From: Aliiglaciecola sp. 3_MG-2023
GTDB lineage: Bacteria; Pseudomonadota; Gammaproteobacteria; Enterobacterales; Alteromonadaceae
Length of the DNA stretch: 64,000 nt
Reading direction: 5' to 3'
NCBI RefSeq assembly: GCF_030548205.1
Contig: NZ_JAUORV010000006.1
Location: 124,001 to 188,000, forward strand
Shown one piece after another: positions 47,001 to 56,090 of this stretch (the stretch's first letter is position 1; each line of letters begins with the position of its first letter). Made by a program: the position numbers and the translations under genes. The notes under the pieces are model-generated. The model ran no database searches. It was not told where the DNA came from and saw only the letters and a program-made list of their open reading frames with translations.

Positions 47001-47447
47001 ATTTATAGCACTGATTTAGTGCTATACCGAGGGGCTAAAATGCGCGGTAAAGATATCATTGAACTTTGGTTGAAATGGCTATGTTACTGCGCATCCTCTG
47101 AACGAAACAGTGGTGTAGCGCGGTATTTAAGTATTGAAAAACCTTTCGAGCTGTCGATTGTACCCCAAAAGCAAGCATTAGCTCTGTTAACCAGTTTACT
47201 AACGATTTATAGGGAAGGTTTGAATAAACCTCCTATGTTTTTTGCTAATAGCGCGAAAAAATGGTTTGAGACCCAAGATATAGACAAAACCTTAGCTGAG
47301 TTTAATGGCTCGAACTTTAGTACAGGTGAAGGTCAAGAAACCAATATTCATCGAGTATGTCCTGATTTATCCGTTAACTTTGCTGAATTTCAGCAACTGA
47401 GTGAAACAATTTTAGCGCCAATTTTTGATTATAAGGTATCGAAATGA
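44079..47447 (+). CDS. recC: RecBCD subunit gamma (RecC)
   Basis: A 1122-residue subunit of exonuclease V, the same length as E. coli RecC. It recognises Chi and holds the pin that splits the duplex. Recognisable are the opening LHLIQSNKMEVLLADLLDKL, VQSPGMAQWIKIAIAETLGVAANIEFPLPSSYIW, KVNFCTLMPMRSIPFKLVCLLGMND and DLIAFFQNPPKYFFRQR. The start is GTG 44079, about six bases after AAAAGGG; family alignment supports it. Its stop overlaps the recB start by four bases. Confidence 0.97.
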   Translation: MLHLIQSNKMEVLLADLLDKLSPKSSPDVFQQQSYSENLNALLIPDTIIVQSPGMAQWIKIAIAETLGVAANIEFPLPSSYIWQQYKCFFNDLPETSAFTKPNMVWKLMSILEDFLDAPEFSEINLYLNGDRDLKFYQLCQKIADVYDQYQVYRPEWINLWETGENSVDGKVLTSHLWQPILWRALVAQTQKLHESVYHRANLHAQLLQRIAQSEPESEQKPLYVFGISTLPQQQLDVFQGLAEHREVFLFWCNPSQHFWGDIVDENTLSRHKLKEGDTHSERSALYDVGNPLLASWGKPGRDYFEMLMESHAQPTDIFVEVQPNTLLDWLQHEICELTMRDTQPPLHADELLSNGLAYPKIEITENDKSLQIHSCHSKVRELEVLHDHLLQHFSQDAELKPSDIVVMMPDVAAYAPYIDGVFGSAESELFIPYGISDRNASQESHIIESFINLLSLHHSRISLSESLVFLEIPAIQKCFDIAANEYEDIRDWLIEVGFRWGLSGADKHRWSVPEEPQNTLIFALERLLSGYALSGDFLFARAESDSPPIAPYKNIEGQRAIALGKLYRFALLLQDILTFCSTSDTLDNKVKQSLSFIERIYAVDENEQVYLNQLRQALESIQGHVKQFNQQVSQDIFVAELSQRLQDKGVGQRFLAGKVNFCTLMPMRSIPFKLVCLLGMNDQDYPRQTVPIGFDLMRESQNRRGDRSRRMDDRYLFLEAILSARNELYISFLGNSSRDNSERNPSILVTELLDYCQQVFCLEDTLALPVEQTQQQLNGHLLQKHGLQPFSKQYFDNSNSLQSYQSIWLNVLNAKMIESENAHFFNHSLPSQLEDDGPVVELNDLIAFFQNPPKYFFRQRWRTNLSLYFNELVDEEPFEIDSLTRYQLNESMLEAMLKHDMDEAAFKQQFYEDYLAQGKLPTGTAAPLSFQQVWQASETLRSQLIDNVKAKKASLVEVDLVLANGTIQGWLKQIYSTDLVLYRGAKMRGKDIIELWLKWLCYCASSERNSGVARYLSIEKPFELSIVPQKQALALLTSLLTIYREGLNKPPMFFANSAKKWFETQDIDKTLAEFNGSNFSTGEGQETNIHRVCPDLSVNFAEFQQLSETILAPIFDYKVSK

Positions 47448-50400
47448 ACCCTCTTGATACTTATTCCTATCCACTTTTAGGCGCATCGCTTATTGAAGCG
47501 AGTGCTGGCACGGGTAAAACTTACACCATCGTTAACTTGTATTTACGCTTATTGCTGGGACACCAATGCGAGGGGTTAAGGGATGCAAAATCCCATCAAC
47601 GCCTGGGGTTGGGTGTTGAGCAAATTTTAGTGGTGACCTTTACCAACGCTGCTACAGCAGAGCTTAAGCAGCGCATAGGTCGACGTTTACAAACTGCTTA
47701 TTTGGATTTTTATCGAGGTAGCAGTAGCGACGACTTTATTCAGCAGTTAATCGACGATACCTCTGATATTGAATTGGCATGTGAAACTTTGTTGCTAGCG
47801 TCTCGACAAATGGATGAAGCTGCTATTTTCACTATTCATGGTTTTAGTCAGCGCATGTTGTCGGAGCACGCGTTTGCTAGCGGTAGCGTGTTTGATGAGC
47901 AGTTGGAATTAGATCAATCGACCTGGATACAACAAGCGGTAGAAGACTATTGGCGCAGTGCCATTGTTCCTTTGTCAAAAAACATGGTTGAGTACATTCG
48001 TAATATTTGGTCCGGGCCCGAGCAATTAATTAAGTCGTTAAAAGGGATTTTGGAGCGCGAGTTTTTACCCAGTAAACAGGTAACAATCGCCGATGCCCAA
48101 GACTTATTAGCGCAACTCAATGAGCAAACAAATAGCCTCAAACAGTGGTGGCTGACGGAAAATGTCTCAGCGCAATTACAGCAAGCAAAACTTAAAGGGA
48201 ATACTAAGCTTGGCAAACCTAACATCTATCACAGCATGGACGCATTCTGCCAAAGTGACTCTTTAGTTTGTCCTTTCGACAACGGATGGACCGACTTTTT
48301 CCCAGAAAAAGTGGCAAAGGCCCGGTCTAAGGCTAGCCCTGAATTAACAAATCTGGATTTCCAACGATTTGAACTCACTGAAACGCTGCGGCAAACATTC
48401 ATCAGTACACTGAGTATTGGCGTTCAAAATAGTGCGTTAGTACAGGTACGAAGTAACTTAGAAGAGTTTAAAGCTAGAAGCAGTAAACTATCGCCCAATG
48501 ACTTACTTACCCGTTTAAATGATGGTTTGCTGGGGGAAAATGGTGCAACGTTAGGGGAGCTCATACGTCAGCAGTTTCCCGCCGCCATGATTGATGAGTT
48601 TCAAGATACCGATCATTGTCAATTGAGTGTATTCAGTCAAGTTTATCCACTTCACGACGACCATCAATTGGCTTATTCATTAATAATGATCGGTGATCCT
48701 AAACAGGCAATTTATGGATTCAGAGGCGCGGATATTTACACTTATATTCAAGCTAAGCAGCAGATTGGCAGTCAAAAGCAGTTTACCTTGGCAACCAATT
48801 GGCGCTCTCAGCAAGCCTTGGTTGATGCCGTCAATCAATTATTCGTCAACAGTGAAAATGGTTTTCTGTTTGACCAGGCCATTCCATTTTTACCGGTCGC
48901 GGCGGCATCTTCGTCTACGCAATTGCGCACTAATGAAAGCGACTACGCCAGTTTAACTTTCTATCACTTACAGGGTGCCAAAGAGATAATCAGTAACAAA
49001 GATGCTAAAAATGAGTTAGCTGGTCATACAGCCAATATCATCGTCGATTTGTTGCAACAGGGTGAATTAGTAAAACAAATAGAAGATGAACAGCAAAAAT
49101 GCAAACTGAAAGCCGGAGAATGTTGTGTTCTGGTGAAAGATCGAAATGAAGCCAATCTAGTTAAACAGGCATTGGCGATGCGGGGAGTCGATAGCGTATT
49201 TTTGGTTCGCCACAGCGTTTATGCTACTGAAATTGCCATGGATTTATACCGACTTCTAGATGCCTTAGTAAACCCGTCTGATGAGCGACGAATTAAAGCC
49301 GCGTTGACCAGTGAACTCATGTGTTTTAACAGTGATGAACTAGATCAGTTATTTACCGATGAATCAGCATGGCAGCAGATTGTGGAATCATTTGTTCATT
49401 GGCAACATAACTGGCAGCGTTTTGGCATTATGATGGCGCTAAACCAAGTTATGCAGCATTTCAATGTGTATACCCGCTTGATGACACATTGCAATGATGG
49501 CATGCGCCGTTTAACGGATCTCAGGCATTTAGTGGAAATGTTGCAGCAGCAAAGTGCTGTCACCCCAGGTGATAATCAACTGTTGTATTGGCTAGGGCAA
49601 CAGATACAGCAGCCGGACCATAACAATGAATCCCATCAATTACGTTTGGAAACCGATGGTAATTTGGTACAGATCATTACTATTCATGCTTCCAAAGGGC
49701 TAGAATTTCCTTATGTCTTTGTACCTTTCGGGTGCTCTTTTAAGCTTGCAACTGAGGCACTATTCCATGATCAAAATTTAGATTTGACCATGGATTTTGA
49801 AAATACCCCTGAAAATCTGGAGAAAGCAGATTTTGAACGTTTGGCCGAAGATACTCGGCTGTTATATGTTGCGCTCACCCGTGCGGTTTATAATTGTTTT
49901 GTAGGCGTGTGGAATCCATCTATGGGGAAAAGTCAGTCTCGTTCTGGTTTATTTCATTCTGCACTAGGTAAATTACTGTGCTCGGCAAGCAGTGAGCCAA
50001 GCAACACTTATATCGGGCAACAAATTCGCAGTTTGCAGACTATTGGGGACATCGGTTACCAAGAAGTATCTGTTGGCGCGGAAGTATTGCAATATCGGGG
50101 AGAAAAGTCCCAAGATGAAGCCCACTTGGCAGTTAATCAACTAGACACTCCCATTGATGGCAATTGGCGAATTACCAGTTATTCGGCCATCGCGCGCAAC
50201 CAATTTCACGTTGAACATGAGCAGCCTGGAACCGATGAAAGTGAAGGGGAGGATACTATTGATCCTAATCACGTTGCAGAACTTGGCAACAATCCTTTAA
50301 CCGCTGAACAACCATGTCTAAATCGATTTGAGTTTACCCGCGGCGCACAAGCAGGTTCGTTTTTGCATGGTGTATTAGAAAATATTGATTTTCAGCAACC

Positions 50401-51100
50401 CAGTCAACTTTCGCAGATGATAGAGCAACAGGGGAGTTGGTTCGGTATTGATCCTCAGTGGAACGCTACTGTAGAAAGCTGGCTGACAGAGGTGTTAAAC
50501 ACCCGAATAGCCCTTCCTACTACACAAAATGCGAATCTTGAGTTTAGCCTGGCATCTTTGAGCAAAGCTCAGGTTTGTCCAGAAATGGAGTTTCATTTAC
50601 CGCTTAAATCAGTTCAAGCAGAGCCTTTCAATCAATTGATCAACAAAGTATTTAAGACCAGCAAGCGGCAATATCAATTTTCTCAATTACATGGGATGTT
50701 AAAAGGTTTTATCGATTTAACCTTTTGTATTGATGGGTGTTTTTACGTTGCAGACTATAAATCTAATTATCTAGGGTCAGATTATGCTGACTACAGCGAA
50801 GAGAAAATGCAAAGAGCCATGGTCGAGCATGATTATCACTTGCAGTCTTTACTCTATGTTTTAGCTCTGCACCGTTTTCTGAAAAGTAAGTTAATCGATT
50901 ACGATTACGACCGGCACGTTGGTGGAGCCTATTATTGGTTCTTGCGTGGAATGTCTGAGTATCATAAGGGCAGTGGAATTTATTTCTACAAACCAGAAAA
51001 AAGTATTATTGAATCCTTAGATAGGCTTTTCCAAGGAAATCCCGAAACGTCCATAACGTCCAAGCAAAGCAGTACTCAGGAGCAGATGGATTTATGGTAA
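47444..51100 (+). CDS. recB: RecBCD subunit beta (RecB)
   Basis: A 1218-residue 3'-5' helicase and nuclease subunit of exonuclease V, slightly longer than E. coli RecB (1180). Walker A ASAGTGKT is at 19-26, Walker B AMIDEFQDTD near 383, helicase motif IHASKGLEFPYVF near 745, and the C-terminal nuclease carries the metal-binding DYKSN near 1103. It overlaps recC by four bases (ATGA) and recD by seven. The gene order recC-recB-recD without ptrA between is common outside enterobacteria. Confidence 0.98.
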   Translation: MNPLDTYSYPLLGASLIEASAGTGKTYTIVNLYLRLLLGHQCEGLRDAKSHQRLGLGVEQILVVTFTNAATAELKQRIGRRLQTAYLDFYRGSSSDDFIQQLIDDTSDIELACETLLLASRQMDEAAIFTIHGFSQRMLSEHAFASGSVFDEQLELDQSTWIQQAVEDYWRSAIVPLSKNMVEYIRNIWSGPEQLIKSLKGILEREFLPSKQVTIADAQDLLAQLNEQTNSLKQWWLTENVSAQLQQAKLKGNTKLGKPNIYHSMDAFCQSDSLVCPFDNGWTDFFPEKVAKARSKASPELTNLDFQRFELTETLRQTFISTLSIGVQNSALVQVRSNLEEFKARSSKLSPNDLLTRLNDGLLGENGATLGELIRQQFPAAMIDEFQDTDHCQLSVFSQVYPLHDDHQLAYSLIMIGDPKQAIYGFRGADIYTYIQAKQQIGSQKQFTLATNWRSQQALVDAVNQLFVNSENGFLFDQAIPFLPVAAASSSTQLRTNESDYASLTFYHLQGAKEIISNKDAKNELAGHTANIIVDLLQQGELVKQIEDEQQKCKLKAGECCVLVKDRNEANLVKQALAMRGVDSVFLVRHSVYATEIAMDLYRLLDALVNPSDERRIKAALTSELMCFNSDELDQLFTDESAWQQIVESFVHWQHNWQRFGIMMALNQVMQHFNVYTRLMTHCNDGMRRLTDLRHLVEMLQQQSAVTPGDNQLLYWLGQQIQQPDHNNESHQLRLETDGNLVQIITIHASKGLEFPYVFVPFGCSFKLATEALFHDQNLDLTMDFENTPENLEKADFERLAEDTRLLYVALTRAVYNCFVGVWNPSMGKSQSRSGLFHSALGKLLCSASSEPSNTYIGQQIRSLQTIGDIGYQEVSVGAEVLQYRGEKSQDEAHLAVNQLDTPIDGNWRITSYSAIARNQFHVEHEQPGTDESEGEDTIDPNHVAELGNNPLTAEQPCLNRFEFTRGAQAGSFLHGVLENIDFQQPSQLSQMIEQQGSWFGIDPQWNATVESWLTEVLNTRIALPTTQNANLEFSLASLSKAQVCPEMEFHLPLKSVQAEPFNQLINKVFKTSKRQYQFSQLHGMLKGFIDLTFCIDGCFYVADYKSNYLGSDYADYSEEKMQRAMVEHDYHLQSLLYVLALHRFLKSKLIDYDYDRHVGGAYYWFLRGMSEYHKGSGIYFYKPEKSIIESLDRLFQGNPETSITSKQSSTQEQMDLW

Positions 51101-53010
51101 ATAGTCTATTGAATACGCATTTTTTTGATCGCTGTAAAGGTGAGATTAGCGCTCTTGGCCTGTCAGATTTAGACAGTGCGTTTGCACATTTTATCTATCA
51201 GCATGAAAAGCACTTAAATGACAAAATCGCGCTGTTGGCAGGTTTGGTGAGTCAACGTTTGAGTCAACAGCATAGCTGTTTAAACTTAAATGAACTCTCC
51301 TATAAGCAGCTTAAAGTGCTGGGTTTTTCGAATATTAACGAGCTAATTGATGCACTTAATGAGAGCTATTGCGTTTCGGCTTCTAGTAATGAAAATCCTC
51401 AAAAACCACTCATATTTGAGCAAAATGCGGTGTATTTACAGCGTTATCATCAATACGAACTAGGCTTAACCCATATTATTCAACAAAAATTAAGGGTAGA
51501 AACTAACGTATCTGTTGAAATTGTGAAACCGATTATTCATGAATTGTTTGCACAGCCTAATCAGAAAACATCCACAGAGCAGGTTGAGCATTCACTATCA
51601 CAAGTACAAACAGAAATAGATTGGCAAAAAGTGGCCGTTGGCATAGCGGCAACACGCAATTTTAGCCTGATAACCGGCGGACCTGGTACCGGTAAAACCA
51701 CCACAGTGGCAAAACTATTGGCTTTGTTATTTGCCTTACAAAGGTCTGATGGGAAAGAGCTAAAAGTACAATTAGTTGCGCCAACGGGGAAAGCGGCGGC
51801 CCGTTTAACCGAATCCATAGTCTCTGTTGGACAAAAACTACCGAAAGCCTACCAAGCAGGGCTAGATCTGCAAACAAGTACCATTCATCGGCTGTTAGGG
51901 ACACAAACGGGCAAAATTGAGTTCAAACATAATGCCGAAAATTTATTGCATATGGATGCATTGATTGTGGATGAAGCTTCAATGGTCGATTTACCCTTAA
52001 TGTACAAATTACTTAGTGCCGTTCCCAAGCAAACAAAAGTAATATTACTAGGTGATCATAACCAGCTTTCCTCCGTTGAGACTGGCAGTGTGTTGTCTGA
52101 TATTTGTTATGCGGCCTTGCTAGGTAAAACAAACCCCGAATATTCAGTTCACACCGGACAACAAATTACGCAGATGTGCGAGCAACATATTCCTCAACCA
52201 ACAGACGATAAGGTGAACAGCCCTATTGCCGATTGCTTAGTTAAGCTACAAAAAAGTCATCGATTTCCATCAGATAGTGGCATTGGTTTGTTGGCTGAGA
52301 AAACCATTGAGGGTGACGTAGATGGCGTGTTATCAGTGCTGTCGGATAGTAATCAGGAAACCTTAAGTTGGTATCAAGAGGGCAATATAAATATATTTGC
52401 CCGTCAGTATGCTAGTCAATTAAATGCTTATTTTTCGTCTGTGAAAAAAGCGGATTTAAAGCAAGGCTTTGTGCACCTATTAAATCAGCAAATCCTGTGT
52501 GCCCATAAATCCGGTGAGTGGGGAGTGGACAATATTAATTATCAGGTCACTTTGGAGTTAGACCGCCAAGGCTTTATTTCAAAGGATGAAAAAGATTATG
52601 TAGGCAGACCTATTATGCTAACACGCAACGACCATAACTTAGGGTTGTTTAATGGTGACGTCGGTATTGTGATGCCGGATCCTGAAAACCCAAAATTAAT
52701 AAAAGCTTGGTTTAAAACCGCAGAAAGTGGTTTCAAGGGGGTGCTGCTGAGTCGATTACCGGAACATCAACCAGTTTATGCAATGACTATTCACAAAAGC
52801 CAGGGGTCAGAATTTAATCACGTGTACCTGTGTTTGCCTGATGTCAGATTAAACCCTGGGGCTAAAGGCTTAAGTCGTGAATTATTTTATACCGGACTCA
52901 CGCGGGCCAGGGAAACCTTTGTCTTATATAGCCATCCACAAAGCCTGCAAACGTGTATCAATAATGTCTGTCTGCGTAGCAGCGGCTTAGCACAAAGGCT
53001 ATCTGATTAG
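51094..53010 (+). CDS. recD: RecBCD subunit alpha (RecD)
   Basis: A 638-residue 5'-3' helicase subunit of exonuclease V. Walker A GGPGTGKTTT is near residue 195, Walker B LIVDEASMVDLPLMYKLL near 290, and the SF1 motif MTIHKSQGSEFNHVYLCLP near 568. It is slightly longer than E. coli RecD (608). Translation is coupled to recB by a seven-base overlap. Its stop codon overlaps the stop of the convergent TPR gene by a few bases. Confidence 0.97.
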   Translation: MVNSLLNTHFFDRCKGEISALGLSDLDSAFAHFIYQHEKHLNDKIALLAGLVSQRLSQQHSCLNLNELSYKQLKVLGFSNINELIDALNESYCVSASSNENPQKPLIFEQNAVYLQRYHQYELGLTHIIQQKLRVETNVSVEIVKPIIHELFAQPNQKTSTEQVEHSLSQVQTEIDWQKVAVGIAATRNFSLITGGPGTGKTTTVAKLLALLFALQRSDGKELKVQLVAPTGKAAARLTESIVSVGQKLPKAYQAGLDLQTSTIHRLLGTQTGKIEFKHNAENLLHMDALIVDEASMVDLPLMYKLLSAVPKQTKVILLGDHNQLSSVETGSVLSDICYAALLGKTNPEYSVHTGQQITQMCEQHIPQPTDDKVNSPIADCLVKLQKSHRFPSDSGIGLLAEKTIEGDVDGVLSVLSDSNQETLSWYQEGNINIFARQYASQLNAYFSSVKKADLKQGFVHLLNQQILCAHKSGEWGVDNINYQVTLELDRQGFISKDEKDYVGRPIMLTRNDHNLGLFNGDVGIVMPDPENPKLIKAWFKTAESGFKGVLLSRLPEHQPVYAMTIHKSQGSEFNHVYLCLPDVRLNPGAKGLSRELFYTGLTRARETFVLYSHPQSLQTCINNVCLRSSGLAQRLSD

Positions 53011-55220
53011 ATGTCTTCGCCCATTGACGTCAAGGAAAGCGAGTTGTTAGGGTCTTGAATTTTGCCAGTAGGCACTATCCAAACAGGATTAGGGGATGCT
53101 AATTGGGCTTTAATTCGGCCTTGATATGTATCCCTCAAGGCTCCCATGGCATTTTGGGTGTCTTGGAATTCGGGATCACTTCTTACCTCATCAAAAATAG
53201 GATCAATAAAGGTCATAACATAGCCCAAAGATATCATTCGCTGAATCCATCTATAACTTTGTTGCTTGTTGCCGGTGAGCATTGCCAATAAGGTACGTTG
53301 TTTAATCTCATTGACGCTATCAACTTGCTCAGTGGGTTTATCCTGCAGGTAATCAGATAGCATGCTTAACAGCTGTTCGTTGTTTTCTCCTAACACTTTT
53401 CGGGTTTGTGCCAAAGCAATCATAAAGTCCGCGCTGGCTGCGCTTTCAATCGGTCTGTCGAGTAATTGGTAAGCTTCAATATACCCGTTGACAATTTGAT
53501 TGGTCTTTTCATAGTCTCGCAAATAATATAAAAACCAGGCAATATCTGTCATGTCTTTCACCTTGCTTAGCTGCTTACTTGCTAAGCCTAGGTCGTCTGT
53601 GTAAATGCCATACCAAACCTGGCTTGTCGCGCTGTCGTTATACCAGAGGGCATGCTGATATAGCCCCACTAAATTGTACAATCTTGCTAAGTTTCTGTTG
53701 ATGCTGGTACTTTGTTGATTCAAGGCATAAGCGCTTTGTAGCATGTTATGTGAGTTGGAATAGTCTCCATTTTTAAACGCCAGATCGGCTAAAACACTAT
53801 AACCAAAGGGCTGATTAGGGTGCAGTCTAACTAAGTCGTCACCAATGATTTTGGCGTTAATTTTATCGTCAATGAATAAATAAATACGGCCCAGATTACT
53901 TAAAATATTACTCGACAACGGATCCAGCAATCTTGCTTTCTTGTACTGTTTTATTGCTGCCTGTAACTTACCTTGCTCCCACAAAATGCCGCCTAAAAGA
54001 AAATAAGCATTGGCATAATTATGATTGGCTTCAATGGCTAAGGTGGCATAGTGTTGCGCTTGTTTGATGGAAGCGGCTGTATTTTTATCTTTAGCTAAGT
54101 ATGCTGCTCCAGAGAGTACCTCTGCAGAGTTAGGCGCTAACTCAAGTGCCCGGGTCACTAGCGGTGTCGCCTTTTGTTGGGATGCTTGTTTATCCATACC
54201 GGCGTAAGCTTCCATCAACAAATAGGTTTCAGATAAACCGGAGTAGGCTGGGGCGAAATTGGGATCTAAATCAATGACCTTGGTAAATTTCTGAGCGGCT
54301 AGGGCTAAACTTTCCGGTGAGCGTAACTTTTGACTTTCACGGGCTTGCAAATAAAGTTCATAGGCTTCTAAAGATAGAGTTTTATCGGAGTCTTTTAACG
54401 GCACTACCGTCAATTTACCTTTCAGTTGTTGAATTATTTTACTGGCTATTTCGTCTTGTACGGCAAATAAATTTTCTGCTGATAGGGGACGATCATATGT
54501 TTGTGACCAGATATGCTCATCAGTTTGCCCATTAATCAGTTGAGCCGTAATGCGGATAGTATTACCCGACTTTCGTATGCTTCCTTCTAAGATGTGTGCC
54601 ACGTTAAGGGCTTTGGAGATTTCACTTACGGTTGAATCTTTGTCAATAAATGCAAAAGAAGAAGTGCGGGAAACAACTCTTAGTCCTTTGATGCGGCTTA
54701 ATAAATTAAGCAACTCTTCAGAAATACCATGACCAAAATAGCGTTGGTCATTACTTGCAGAAAAATCGTCAAAGGGTAAAACGGCTATTGATTGGGTGGC
54801 AGAGCTGGAAACCGCATTGATTGGTGGCTTTGGACTAGGCTGCTGATTTTCTGTATTGGCATCGACCAAGGAGGTCTTTCCCAAATGCAGCCACATAAAG
54901 GTGATCAGCCCTGCGCTAATTATTCCCGTAAGCGTAAAAACAGTAATGGTATTTTTGGAATTGACCCCTTTACTTAATGCGGGGTTTTTGGGAGTGCGAA
55001 CCAGTCCTTTGGCGGTAAACTGAAAAATCCAAGCGAGCAATACTGCAATAGGAAAGCCAAAAATAACTAAAATGGTCGCCACTGTGTCAAACCATACAGG
55101 TAAGTGCAATGCGCTTTCCAGTACAACGGCTAATTGCATAATTAACCATCCAACCACCGCATAACCTGCGATAACATTGAATACATTGCGTCTTCTCAAC
55201 TCTGCAATAAAGACACTCAT
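53007..55220 (-). CDS. Membrane protein with FlgO/TolB-like and TPR domains
   Basis: A 737-residue protein. The N-terminus (FIAELRRRNVFNVIAGYAVVGWLIMQ) and two further helices before residue 125 anchor it in the inner membrane. A FlgO/TolB-N-like domain follows (SIAVLPFDDFSASNDQRYFGHGISEELLNLLSRI to HIWSQTYDRP), then TPR repeats from about 275 to 530. This architecture is common in proteins related to the C-terminus-less adenylate-cyclase/winged-helix group. I set the start at ATG 55220, six bases after AAGGAA, rather than ATG 55241. Function unknown; protein scaffolding in the periplasm is likely. It overlaps recD tail to tail. Confidence 0.82.
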   Translation of the reverse strand: MSVFIAELRRRNVFNVIAGYAVVGWLIMQLAVVLESALHLPVWFDTVATILVIFGFPIAVLLAWIFQFTAKGLVRTPKNPALSKGVNSKNTITVFTLTGIISAGLITFMWLHLGKTSLVDANTENQQPSPKPPINAVSSSATQSIAVLPFDDFSASNDQRYFGHGISEELLNLLSRIKGLRVVSRTSSFAFIDKDSTVSEISKALNVAHILEGSIRKSGNTIRITAQLINGQTDEHIWSQTYDRPLSAENLFAVQDEIASKIIQQLKGKLTVVPLKDSDKTLSLEAYELYLQARESQKLRSPESLALAAQKFTKVIDLDPNFAPAYSGLSETYLLMEAYAGMDKQASQQKATPLVTRALELAPNSAEVLSGAAYLAKDKNTAASIKQAQHYATLAIEANHNYANAYFLLGGILWEQGKLQAAIKQYKKARLLDPLSSNILSNLGRIYLFIDDKINAKIIGDDLVRLHPNQPFGYSVLADLAFKNGDYSNSHNMLQSAYALNQQSTSINRNLARLYNLVGLYQHALWYNDSATSQVWYGIYTDDLGLASKQLSKVKDMTDIAWFLYYLRDYEKTNQIVNGYIEAYQLLDRPIESAASADFMIALAQTRKVLGENNEQLLSMLSDYLQDKPTEQVDSVNEIKQRTLLAMLTGNKQQSYRWIQRMISLGYVMTFIDPIFDEVRSDPEFQDTQNAMGALRDTYQGRIKAQLASPNPVWIVPTGKIQDPNNSLSLTSMGEDI

Positions 55221-55419
55221 TAGGTTTCCTTTTGATGACAATGTCTTGTGGATGACGAAAAACTTTTGTTAAAAGTATAAACCAAGGTGGTTAAAAAATA
55301 TGCAACTATTGAGTTTAAGTGTAAAGTAATGATGTTTATAGTGATTTTTTAAAGTAGTGCATAAAAATTTAACGCAATATTTGCGTTTTTTTAAAAGCAG
55401 GAACATAAGGAAAATAATC

Positions 55420-55941
55420 ATGACACTCAATACGCTTCTTAACAATTTACACCCTATCATGCGTGAAAAAGTACAAGGATTGATTACCCATCTTGAACAA
55501 AAAAATAATCCTATACAGTTAATTGAAGGCTACCGTACGCCGGTGCAACAACAAGAACTTCACACCCAAGGAGCCGCTGAAAAACCTTGGTTGTCTGTAT
55601 TTCAATATGGTCTGGCGTGTAAATTTGGGGTAGTGCTCCCACAGCAAGGAACACCATTAGAGAGTTCTGAATTAGATAATTATTGGGCACAATTTCACAA
55701 ATTCGCCAAAGCTGCTGGTCTGGAAATTATGGATTCTGAACCTTCTCAATTGCAGTTTCCTGGAGTGAGTGCTGAGGCATTAATCAAAGGTCAGTATCCT
55801 GCTGGTGGGGATGAAAGTTGGCAAAGTAACTTAGAGTTGCATATTACCTATTGGAATGAATACCCTAAACCTCCCGTGCCAATGTTAGGTAATACGCCTA
55901 TTTCTCATTTAAATGAGCGAGATGAAAAATCCACTCAATAA
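55420..55941 (+). CDS. M15-peptidase-like protein with lost zinc ligands
   Basis: A 173-residue protein resembling L-alanyl-D-glutamate/D-Ala-D-Ala (M15) peptidases. It keeps the substrate-side motif EGYRTPVQQQELHTQG near residue 41. The zinc motif SxHxxGxAxD is replaced by SVFQYGLACKF (His to Phe, Asp to Lys), and the final HFE-like ligand region reads EPSQLQFPG. It is therefore probably not a metallopeptidase, though it may still bind peptidoglycan. ATG 55420 has AAGGA upstream; the longer open frame from 55357 lacks a ribosome-binding site. No signal peptide. Confidence 0.65.
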   Translation: MTLNTLLNNLHPIMREKVQGLITHLEQKNNPIQLIEGYRTPVQQQELHTQGAAEKPWLSVFQYGLACKFGVVLPQQGTPLESSELDNYWAQFHKFAKAAGLEIMDSEPSQLQFPGVSAEALIKGQYPAGGDESWQSNLELHITYWNEYPKPPVPMLGNTPISHLNERDEKSTQ

Positions 55942-56090
55942 GCTGTTGCCCTCATTATCCCTAGTACCCTTATAGCCGTGCTTGGTTACCTTGTAGTGTG
56001 GTAACCATGGCGGTTAGCCCGGTAACTAGTGCTGTCACTTTTAAATTATTAGGGGGCAGTTCCACTTATGACGACCTCGGTGTTGAAACG

